37,633 bases of DNA from Chitinophagaceae bacterium (lineage in GTDB: Bacteria > Bacteroidota > Bacteroidia > Chitinophagales > Chitinophagaceae). The notes beneath the pieces were generated by a model. It worked only from the letters and a program-made list of their open reading frames with translations, ran no database searches and was not told the DNA's origin. This document shows positions 31,791 to 37,633 of this stretch, in pieces. The position numbers and the translations under genes were made by a program. Position 1 is the first letter of the stretch. Every line of letters begins with the position of its first letter. Location of the stretch: positions 1 through 37,633 of the forward strand of contig JAICXX010000043.1 in assembly GCA_025934485.1 (NCBI GenBank), in the 5' to 3' direction.

Positions 31791-32507
31791 ATGAACGTTT
31801 TAGAAGTGTGTGCTTTTACGATCCAGAGCTGTATGATCGCGGAAAAGGTGGGAGCGGTGCGGGTCGAACTTTGCGATAACCCGGTGGAAGGAGGAACGAA
31901 TCCGAGCTATGGAACCATTCGCCGGGTCCGGGAAAAGATCGGCATCCAGCTGTATCCGATCCTGCGGCCGCGTTCCGGCAACTATTTTTATGATGCCGAC
32001 GAATTTGAGATCATGCGGGAGGATATCGGGGTTTGTAAGGAGCTGGGTTGTGACGGCATTTCGGTGGGCGTGCAGCGGCTCGATGGGACCATGGATGTGG
32101 AACGGATGAAGCGGGTGGTGGAGTGGGCATATCCCATGGGGGTGACGTGTAACCGGGCTTTCGATGCCGTTCCCGATCCCTACCAGGCGTTGGAAGAGAT
32201 CATCGGTTGCGGTTGTGAGCGGGTGTTGACCTCGGGGCAGCAGGCGAGCGCGCCCGAAGGGGCGGCCGTTCTGGCGAAGCTGGTGCAGCAGGCCGCGAGC
32301 CGGATCAGCATCATGCCGGGCGCCGGGGTTCGCAGCTCGAATATCGCGCAGCTGGTCCGGGAGACGGGTGCATGGGAATATCATACGTCGGCGCGGAGGA
32401 GTATACCCAATCCGCTTACGTGGCAGACGAAGGAGATCACCGACTATGGAAATGTCTATATTGCCGATGAAACAGAGCTCCGGGCGATCCTGGAGCAGCT
32501 ACAATAA
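31791..32507 (+). CDS. cutC: CutC-family protein
   Basis: The 238-residue TIM-barrel protein has the family motifs LEVCAFTIQSCMIAEKVGAVRVELCDNPVEGGTNPSYG, ILRPRSGNYFYDADEFEIM, GVTCNRAFDAVPDP, CERVLTSGQQ, IMPGAGVRSSNIAQL and EYHTSARR. CutC has been called a copper homeostasis protein, but its biochemical function is not settled. It lies 8 bases after the glycosylasparaginase gene inside a carbohydrate operon that has no copper genes, which argues for a role in sugar or glycan metabolism in this organism (inference). Confidence 0.92.
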   Translation: MNVLEVCAFTIQSCMIAEKVGAVRVELCDNPVEGGTNPSYGTIRRVREKIGIQLYPILRPRSGNYFYDADEFEIMREDIGVCKELGCDGISVGVQRLDGTMDVERMKRVVEWAYPMGVTCNRAFDAVPDPYQALEEIIGCGCERVLTSGQQASAPEGAAVLAKLVQQAASRISIMPGAGVRSSNIAQLVRETGAWEYHTSARRSIPNPLTWQTKEITDYGNVYIADETELRAILEQLQ

Positions 32508-32513
32508 ACCGGT

Positions 32514-33353
32514 ATGAACAGGAGGGCCGCTTTGATCATTTTGGTTTTACTGCTCGCAGTCGGGACGGTGATCGTGTTCCGGCACAGCTTTACCGTGAGC
32601 AGCAGTGTGCGTATCGATGCCCCGTTGGACATCGTGGCGCCGCAGGTGAGCGTATTGCAGAACTGGCAACGCTGGTATGGGCAGGGCGTAGAGCGGCTTT
32701 CGCGGGTGAGCGGCGGTCCTGTTTCCATTGTCGTACGGGACACGGGGCAGGTCTTCGAGCAGGCGGTGGGAGTGGTACCGGAGATGGATGGACGCAGCAC
32801 GCGGGTGGTATGGTCGCGGCCGGTTACGGTATGGCAAAGGATCACGGGGGCAGATACGTCGATGGTGCATCATCTGGCGGCTTTGAAGGAGTATATCGAA
32901 GACCCGCGGAGCTATTATGGATTCGACATTCGTATCCGGCCGGTGACGGACACGCTTTTTGCCGTCAGGGAGGCGCGGGTCGCGGAAGCTGCCGTCGCGG
33001 CTAGGCGGCCGGTGTTGTTGCGGGCTTTGCAAGCGTATCTGCGTGTGCATGCAGGGATTGCGGGCAGCGATAGCGTTATTACGGGTTATGAGCCGGTTGC
33101 CGGCGGGCTGGTACACCTGGTCGTGGGTATACCGGCGGATCGCCGGGGGCCGGAGGTGGATAGTGTTCGATTTTTGGCGTTGCCGCGTGGCGGGAGGTTG
33201 TTGAGCGGGGTGTGTGACAGCGGGCGGCTTGGCGCTTTAAGACACGCCATGGACCGGTATGTGACCGACAAGCGACTGCAGCTTGTCGCGATCCCATTTG
33301 TCGAACGGGGTATCGACGGCGGTGGGTATGCGCTTAATTACCCGATCTGGTAA
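32514..33353 (+). CDS. membrane-anchored SRPBCC/GyrI-like effector-binding domain protein
   Basis: The 279-residue protein starts with one hydrophobic helix (AALIILVLLLAVGTVIVF), followed by a SRPBCC-like beta domain (VSSSVRIDAPLDIVAPQVSVLQNWQRWYG...) and a C-terminal segment like the AraC/GyrI effector-binding fold (FAVREARVAEAAVAARRPVLLRALQAYLRVHAG and VHLVVGIPADR). Related anchored proteins are common in Bacteroidota and have no firm function. It follows cutC after 6 bases, so it may be the last gene of the sugar operon. Its last 20 bases overlap the end of the convergent minus-strand gene. Confidence 0.65.
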   Translation: MNRRAALIILVLLLAVGTVIVFRHSFTVSSSVRIDAPLDIVAPQVSVLQNWQRWYGQGVERLSRVSGGPVSIVVRDTGQVFEQAVGVVPEMDGRSTRVVWSRPVTVWQRITGADTSMVHHLAALKEYIEDPRSYYGFDIRIRPVTDTLFAVREARVAEAAVAARRPVLLRALQAYLRVHAGIAGSDSVITGYEPVAGGLVHLVVGIPADRRGPEVDSVRFLALPRGGRLLSGVCDSGRLGALRHAMDRYVTDKRLQLVAIPFVERGIDGGGYALNYPIW

Positions 33354-35016
33354 ATAGTTGTAATGAATCGTTGTTTCGGGCCGCGAGAATGGCGATGCCG
33401 CGGGTGGTCTTTATGCCGCGCAGGTCGCGGGTTTCGCCGCGGATGAAGAGGCCGCTTGCTGCGGGTGCGAGATAGCGGAATCCATGGTTGGCGTTGTTGA
33501 TCAGTGTGACGCCGTAGCTGGCATCGAGGCGGCCAATCTCGGGTTTGAATCCATAGAAGTTGCCGGCGAGGAGGAGGTCGGTTTTGCCGTCTCCATCCAA
33601 ATCGGCCGCATAGGCGGCGAATACTGCCGAGAACTGGGCGCGTTGGGGCAGCGGCTGCATCAAGAAGTTATCCTCCCCTTGGTTATAGAAGACGCAGGTC
33701 TCGGTTTGTTCCACTTTTAATTGCAGGCTTTGGCTGAGCTGTTCGGGCGTCAGCACATCTTCCAATGTCTTTCCAGCATAGCTGGCGTAAGACGGAAATC
33801 TTTTTTTCCACTCGGGTAGTTGGGCGAGGAGGTCGCCGCGGAGGTTCAAGGGGTAAGACTTACCGTCGGATTTGTAGTAGGCGGCGATGCAACTGGACCG
33901 GCCGTTGTTGACGAAATCGCCGACGAAGAGGCGTGCGGGGTGTGTGACGTCCGCATGTATCTTGGAGTTGTCGCCATAGTTGCCGGCGATGAGGTCGGGG
34001 CGGCCATCACCGTCGAGATCGGCGAGGGTCAGGCAGTTCCACCAGCCGGCGGATGCCGGCAGCTCTTTTTCTTTGACGAGGCGGTTGTCGTGCAGCTTGA
34101 AGGTCGTCACCGGCATCCAGTCGCCTACGACGATGAGCTCGGGCTGGTGGTCGCCATCGATATCGGCCCATTGTGCGTCGGTGACCATGCCGAGGGTTTG
34201 CAGGTCGGGGGCCTGGGTACGGGTGATATCGGTGAACTGGCCGTGGCCGAGGTTCTTTAGCAGGATGCTGCCGGGGCTGCGGCCATAGCTGCCAGGGATG
34301 CTGCGGCCGCCGATGAAGATCTCCGGGAGCCCGTCGCCGTCGATATCGGCAGTGCGGACACAGGAGGCGTTGATGGCGATGGGCGGCCAGCCGGTAGTGC
34401 TGCGGGTAAAGTTGCCTTTCCCGTCGTTGAGATAGAGCCGGGTCAGGAGGAAGACGGAGCCGGGTTGTTCCTGGCCACCGCCGGCGGCGGCGATGAGGTC
34501 GAGATCGCCATCGTGGTCGATGTCGACGAGTTCGAGCCCGATGTTCTCGTAGTCGCGGTCTTGTGCGAAAGCGGGTTGTGCTTTTTCTGCGAAATGGCCG
34601 TTGGTTGTTTGCAGGTATACGCGCGTGGTGTCGTGCGCGGCGCTGCCGAGGATAAAGTCTTCGAGACCGTCGCCATCGATGTCGCCGATGGCCAGTTTGG
34701 GCCCTTCGGTGGAAAGGAGTTTGGAAATGAGGAGTTCGCGATCGAAATCGGTGAAGTCGTTCTCGTGGTGGACGGCTGGGGTAGAGAAGAGGTTGGCGGT
34801 TTGGTTGGCATAGCGTGGGCGGGGCGCGGGTGGGACCGGGCTTGCGGGCCGGGCGTCGGCCTGGGAGAGCAGGAGGGTGGTGTCCGTGGGCAGGTCGCGG
34901 AGTGTTTGAGTATACAGGTCGGGCCAGCGGACGACGAGGCTGTCGATATGGCGGTGTGTGCCGGTGCCGAAATGGAGCACGGGTTCTACGCTGCTCTCGA
35001 AGCCGCGGGTCGGCAT
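33334..35016 (-). CDS. C-terminal fragment: ASPIC-UnbV remainder plus FG-GAP repeats
   Basis: This is the longest ATG-started frame downstream of the internal stop (560 codons). It begins MPTRGFESSVEPVLHFGTG, in the middle of the ASPIC-UnbV domain, and has no signal peptide, so on its own it would be a cytoplasmic fragment of a surface protein and is unlikely to be a separate gene. Repeats such as VDIDHDGDLDLIAAAGG, ADIDGDGLPEIFIGG, LADLDGDGRPDLIAGN and ADLDGDGKTDLLLAGN are intact. Its end overlaps the convergent plus-strand gene by 20 bases. Confidence 0.5.
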   Translation of the reverse strand: MPTRGFESSVEPVLHFGTGTHRHIDSLVVRWPDLYTQTLRDLPTDTTLLLSQADARPASPVPPAPRPRYANQTANLFSTPAVHHENDFTDFDRELLISKLLSTEGPKLAIGDIDGDGLEDFILGSAAHDTTRVYLQTTNGHFAEKAQPAFAQDRDYENIGLELVDIDHDGDLDLIAAAGGGQEQPGSVFLLTRLYLNDGKGNFTRSTTGWPPIAINASCVRTADIDGDGLPEIFIGGRSIPGSYGRSPGSILLKNLGHGQFTDITRTQAPDLQTLGMVTDAQWADIDGDHQPELIVVGDWMPVTTFKLHDNRLVKEKELPASAGWWNCLTLADLDGDGRPDLIAGNYGDNSKIHADVTHPARLFVGDFVNNGRSSCIAAYYKSDGKSYPLNLRGDLLAQLPEWKKRFPSYASYAGKTLEDVLTPEQLSQSLQLKVEQTETCVFYNQGEDNFLMQPLPQRAQFSAVFAAYAADLDGDGKTDLLLAGNFYGFKPEIGRLDASYGVTLINNANHGFRYLAPAASGLFIRGETRDLRGIKTTRGIAILAARNNDSLQLFTRSGN

Positions 35017-35067
35017 TTGTTCTTCGATCTGGTGGAGGCTATCGGTAAAGACGGAGACGCGGGCGCC

Positions 35068-35070
35068 TTA
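35068..35070 (-). other. in-frame TAA codon inside the ASPIC-UnbV motif
   Basis: The minus-strand codons read GGC-TAA-GGC-GCC-CGC (Gly-stop-Gly-Ala-Arg). The family motif is FG[I/L]GARV, so a change of TTA, CTA or ATA is not needed at more than one base to give this stop. Confidence 0.8.
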
Positions 35071-36636
35071 GCCAAAGGTGTTGTGAGCGGCGCCCCGGAG
35101 GCGCACGGTGAGATAATGGTTCTTGCCCTGTTCGGAGCTGAGGTTGCGATAGATGAAGGCGGTAGTGTCTTCGTTGTTCACGACGAGGTCGACGTCGCCA
35201 TCGCCGTCGAGGTCGCCATAGGCGGCGCCATTGCTGAAGGCCGGGGTTGCGAGACCGAGCCGGCGGCTTTCGTTGTGGAAATGCAGGTCGTGGCTGTTGA
35301 CGAAGGCGTAGTTGGAGAGGGGGGTGGACGGCACTTTATCCAGCCAGTAATTGTAGTTGAAGCCGGTGTGGATGACCTGGCGGCGGATATCGGCGCTGCC
35401 GAAGTAGTCGAGGAAATCCTGGTTGGTGAGGTCTTTGGCGATACCATTGGTGACGAAGATATCTTTCCACCCGTCGTTATCGAAGTCGAAGCAGAGGGCG
35501 CTCCAGGACCAGTCCGTCGCCTGGGTCCCGGCATAGCCGGCAATCTCGCTGAACGTGCCGTCCCCGTTGTTGACCTGGAGACAGTTGCTGGCGAACTGGT
35601 GGTGGAAGTCGTTCTTCAGGCGGGCGTTGCGGCTATTATAGGGATCGAACCGGGTTGTGGTTTTTAGCCGGTAGTCGTCTTCGGGAAGCATATCGGTGGT
35701 GAAAATGTCGAGCCAGCCGTCATTGTTGATGTCGGCCATATCGGAGCCCATGGAGGAGAGGCTGGTGTGGCCCATGGCGTCTTCGATGGATTCTTTGAAG
35801 GTGCCGTCGTGCTGGTTGAGGTAGCAATAGTCTTTCTCGAAAAAATCGTTGGAGACGTAGATATCGGGCCATCCGTCGTTGTTGAGATCGCCGACCGCCA
35901 CGCCCAGACCGAAGCCGATCTCGCTGCCATAGATTCCCGCGGCTGCGCTGACGTCGGTGAAGTGGCCCCCGTCGTTGCGATAGAGGCGGTCACCGCCGGC
36001 GGCGCTGCGGATGTTGCGGATATCGCGGGAGTAACCGAAGGTTTCGATGGGGCGGAAGCTGTTGTTGAGGACGAAGCAGTCGAGGTCGCCGTCGTGGTCG
36101 TAGTCGAAGAAGACGGCCTGGGTGCCGATGCCCTTGTCGTCGAGGCCGTATTGATGCGCCTGTTCTTTGAAGGTGCCGTCGTGCTGGTTGATGTAGAGCT
36201 CGTTGGCGCGATCGGTGCCATCGCTATTACCGCTATTGGAGACATAGATATCGAGCCAGCCGTCGCCATTGACGTCGGACATCGTGACGCCCGTGTGCCA
36301 GTGGTGGATGCCGCCGACGCCGGCTTTTTGGGTGATGTCGCGGAAATGAAAGTTGCCTTCGTTGAGGTAGAGACGGTTGGAACCCTGGTTGGAGGTGAAG
36401 AAGATGTCGGGCCGGCCGTCGTTGTCGATATCGCCGATGGCTACGCCGCCGCCGTTGTAGAAGTTGCGATAGTTGAAGATATTGAAGCCGGCGTTGTCGC
36501 GGACGGTGTTGGCGAAGTCGATGCCGGTGCGTGCGGCCGGGAGGAGCTCGAAGAGCGGCTGGTCCTGCGTGGCGGGGCGATGGCAGGCTGTGACTGCCAA
36601 GAGGAGGAAGGGCGCGAGGTATCGGCTTATCGTCAT
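35068..36636 (-). CDS. N-terminal fragment: lipoprotein with FG-GAP repeats, truncated in ASPIC-UnbV
   Basis: This 522-residue frame is what would be made if translation stops at the TAA. It has the signal and lipobox (LLLAVTAC, Cys at about 18) and several FG-GAP repeats (AIGDIDNDGRPDIFFTSNQG, SDVNGDGWLDIYVSN, DYDHDGDLDCFVLN, GDLNNDGWPDIYVSNDFF, DFDNDGWKDIFVTNG, GDLDGDGDVDLVVNN). It could still fold as a truncated surface lipoprotein. The gene lies downstream of susD, with an intrinsic terminator between them. Confidence 0.6.
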   Translation of the reverse strand: MTISRYLAPFLLLAVTACHRPATQDQPLFELLPAARTGIDFANTVRDNAGFNIFNYRNFYNGGGVAIGDIDNDGRPDIFFTSNQGSNRLYLNEGNFHFRDITQKAGVGGIHHWHTGVTMSDVNGDGWLDIYVSNSGNSDGTDRANELYINQHDGTFKEQAHQYGLDDKGIGTQAVFFDYDHDGDLDCFVLNNSFRPIETFGYSRDIRNIRSAAGGDRLYRNDGGHFTDVSAAAGIYGSEIGFGLGVAVGDLNNDGWPDIYVSNDFFEKDYCYLNQHDGTFKESIEDAMGHTSLSSMGSDMADINNDGWLDIFTTDMLPEDDYRLKTTTRFDPYNSRNARLKNDFHHQFASNCLQVNNGDGTFSEIAGYAGTQATDWSWSALCFDFDNDGWKDIFVTNGIAKDLTNQDFLDYFGSADIRRQVIHTGFNYNYWLDKVPSTPLSNYAFVNSHDLHFHNESRRLGLATPAFSNGAAYGDLDGDGDVDLVVNNEDTTAFIYRNLSSEQGKNHYLTVRLRGAAHNTFG

Positions 36637-36650
36637 GGTGTATAAAGATA

Positions 36651-36680
36651 AAGCAGCCCACCTGATCGTGGGCTGCTTTT
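36651..36680 (-). terminator. intrinsic terminator after susD
   Basis: AAGCAGCCCAC (36651-36661) and GTGGGCTGCTT (36668-36678) form an 11-bp stem with a 6-base loop. Read on the minus strand it lies 15 bases after the SusD stop and is followed by a T-rich stretch (TTATCTTTATA), so it should end or weaken transcription from susD into the VCBS gene. Confidence 0.75.
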
Positions 36681-36694
36681 GGATAGCGGATCTG

Positions 36695-37633
36695 TTAGAA
36701 GCCGGGGTAGCCCGGATTTTGTTTCAGGTTAGGATTGGCGTCGTGCTGCACTTTGGGGATCGGGAAGATCTGCCAGTGGGTGTCAGCATCGACGGTTTTG
36801 TTGGGGGTACGGGCGTTGCCGAAGGTGCCGAAGCGGATGATATCGTCGCGGCGCCAGTTCTCCTGGGAAAGTTCGCGGGCGCGTTCGTCGAGGATGTTGT
36901 TGAGCGTGAGCTGGCCCATGGACCAGTCGTGCGAGACGTCGCCGCCATAGGCGCGTTCGCGGATCATGTTGACGTAGCCGAGGTCGGTGCCGCTGGGGGT
37001 GCCATTGCGCAGGGAGGCTTCCGCGCGCATCAGGAGGATATCGGCCAGCCGGAATACGGGGACGTCGGCGCTCATGCTGACCTGGGTACCCGGTTCTGGG
37101 AAGTATTTGATGTTACGGGCGCCCGCGAGCCGGAAGGAATCGGCGGGGTTGCTGATCTCGGTGATGTTCGGGTAGAACGAGAGGTCGAGACCGGTTTGCG
37201 CGTCTTTGATCTTGAGGCTGGGGTCGGAGCTATGGGCGAGGACGTTGATGTTCGGTGGATAGGTGAATGCGGGGGTGTATTGCTGACCGATGATGTACTG
37301 TCCGCTGCGGGCGTCATTATACGTACGATACACTTCGGTGCCTTTGACCGTGTATGTCGAAGTCGTGTCGTAATGGCTATAGAATTCCGCGTTGCTGCAG
37401 AAGCCATTCCAGGCGCCGCTGCTGAGCTGGAAATTGATGTTGTTCTGGTAGTGGAGGTCTTCGGCTTCGTGGTTGAGCCCGCCGATGTAGTTGTGGTCGA
37501 AGGGGATGACGAAGATGTTCTCGGTGGAGCTTTGGTTGTCCTGGTAGAAGTTCTTGAAGTAATCGGTTTCGAGACTGTATTTTCCGCTTGCGATCACCGA
37601 GTCGCACATGGCTATGGCGTCCGGCCAGCGCGG
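36695..37633 (-). CDS. SusD/RagB-family outer-membrane glycan-binding lipoprotein, C-terminal part
   Basis: The frame runs to the right edge of the window (last visible upstream residues PRWPDAIAMCDSVIASGKYSL) and ends at 36695. The visible 312 residues have the SusD C-terminal marks: RLADILLMRAEASLRNG, LGYVNMIRERAYGGD, TLNNILDERARELSQENWRRDDIIRFGTF, and the final PIPKVQHDANPNLKQNPGYPGF. SusD proteins sit on the cell surface, bind glycans and lid a SusC TonB-dependent channel; the susC gene would be expected just upstream, outside the window. The glycan bound cannot be told from this part. The signal peptide and start are not visible. Confidence 0.9.
   Translation of the reverse strand, partial: PRWPDAIAMCDSVIASGKYSLETDYFKNFYQDNQSSTENIFVIPFDHNYIGGLNHEAEDLHYQNNINFQLSSGAWNGFCSNAEFYSHYDTTSTYTVKGTEVYRTYNDARSGQYIIGQQYTPAFTYPPNINVLAHSSDPSLKIKDAQTGLDLSFYPNITEISNPADSFRLAGARNIKYFPEPGTQVSMSADVPVFRLADILLMRAEASLRNGTPSGTDLGYVNMIRERAYGGDVSHDWSMGQLTLNNILDERARELSQENWRRDDIIRFGTFGNARTPNKTVDADTHWQIFPIPKVQHDANPNLKQNPGYPGF

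Larger units (their letters stand above)
33334..36636 (-). pseudogene. VCBS/FG-GAP and ASPIC-UnbV lipoprotein gene interrupted by an in-frame stop
   Basis: Read through one TAA codon (35068-35070), the frame is 1,100 codons long. It starts with a lipoprotein signal (PFLLLAVTACH), followed by FG-GAP/VCBS calcium-binding repeats of the form DIDNDGRPDIFF, an ASPIC-UnbV domain, and further FG-GAP repeats (LAIGDIDGDGLEDFILG and others). The stop falls inside the ASPIC-UnbV motif: upstream reads RGAAHNTFG, downstream reads GARVSVFTD and RGFESSV, where homologues have Gly-Ile/Leu-Gly. Both halves are in one frame, so a single base change explains it. Such ~1,100-residue proteins often sit next to SusC/SusD pairs and are thought to work at the cell surface. 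Whether this is a true pseudogene, a sequencing error or a read-through site cannot be told here. Confidence 0.8.

Noticed and set aside
35017..35067. Frameshift as the cause of the split VCBS gene
   Set aside because: Both halves are in the same frame, and the codons right after the TAA continue the ASPIC-UnbV motif (GARVSVFTD), so a nonsense substitution is the simpler explanation.
34465..36645. Long plus-strand open frames (400 and 292 residues) opposite the VCBS gene
   Set aside because: They mirror the repetitive Asp/Gly-rich VCBS codons; their Val/Ala/Glu-rich translations show no domain, signal or start context, while the minus strand shows clear FG-GAP repeats.
1..37633. CRISPR arrays, tRNA/rRNA genes, insertion sequences or prophage genes
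   Set aside because: No regularly spaced repeats, no tRNA-like cloverleaf noticed, and no transposase, integrase or phage proteins among the frames.

Overview
The window is most likely a piece of chromosome from a GC-rich member of the Bacteroidota, probably family Chitinophagaceae. Support for this: a SusD-type lipoprotein end beside a VCBS/ASPIC-UnbV protein, a DUF4369-thioredoxin protein, a DUF2911 protein, bifunctional HisB, few Shine-Dalgarno sites, and promoters of the Bacteroidota form TTTG-N19/20-TAnnTTTG. The exact genus cannot be read from the sequence.

Left part (1-8,538). The end of a GntP-type gluconate permease is followed by a very small anti-sigma-like protein. Then comes a histidine unit: promoter, a 15-residue leader peptide with five His codons in a row (hisL), a terminator/antiterminator pair, and hisG-hisD-hisC. 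A periplasmic PQQ-type sugar dehydrogenase and a small cytochrome c interrupt the his genes. hisB follows with its own promoter, whose -33 box lies in the loop of a perfect 15-bp inverted repeat. Two minus-strand genes (RBBP9-type hydrolase, HGSNAT-like membrane acyltransferase) converge on hisB.

Middle (8,539-19,184). A second attenuated unit starts with a leader peptide carrying three Trp codons (trpL). It runs through trpE-G-D-C-F-B-A and, without a break, into hisH-A-F-IE and a TlpA-like thioredoxin, ending at a strong hairpin terminator. The late histidine genes are therefore placed downstream of a tryptophan-sensing attenuator, while hisGDC sits behind a histidine-sensing one. A PurR/LacI-like palindrome lies between the trp attenuator and trpE.

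19,200-22,060 holds minus-strand genes: a DUF2911 protein, a two-TM hypothetical, and pdxJ. From 22,125 to 32,507 there is a plus-strand sugar operon: GntR regulator, cupin glucose-6-phosphate isomerase, ROK kinase, a fused class I mannose-6-phosphate isomerase, a type II PMI cupin, a sugar/H+ symporter, a secreted six-hairpin glycosidase-like protein, glycosylasparaginase and a CutC-family protein. Together these suggest use of mannose-containing glycans, perhaps N-glycans (inference). A GyrI/SRPBCC-like membrane protein closes the plus-strand run.

Right end (33,334-37,633), minus strand: a 1,100-codon VCBS/ASPIC-UnbV lipoprotein gene cut in two by one in-frame TAA codon, then the C-terminal part of a SusD/RagB protein that runs off the window.

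Scattered between genes is a small repeat family: a GC-rich hairpin followed by a second small hairpin with the core CCGAAGG. No tRNA, rRNA, insertion sequence or CRISPR array was seen, and no gene-free stretch exceeds 300 bases.
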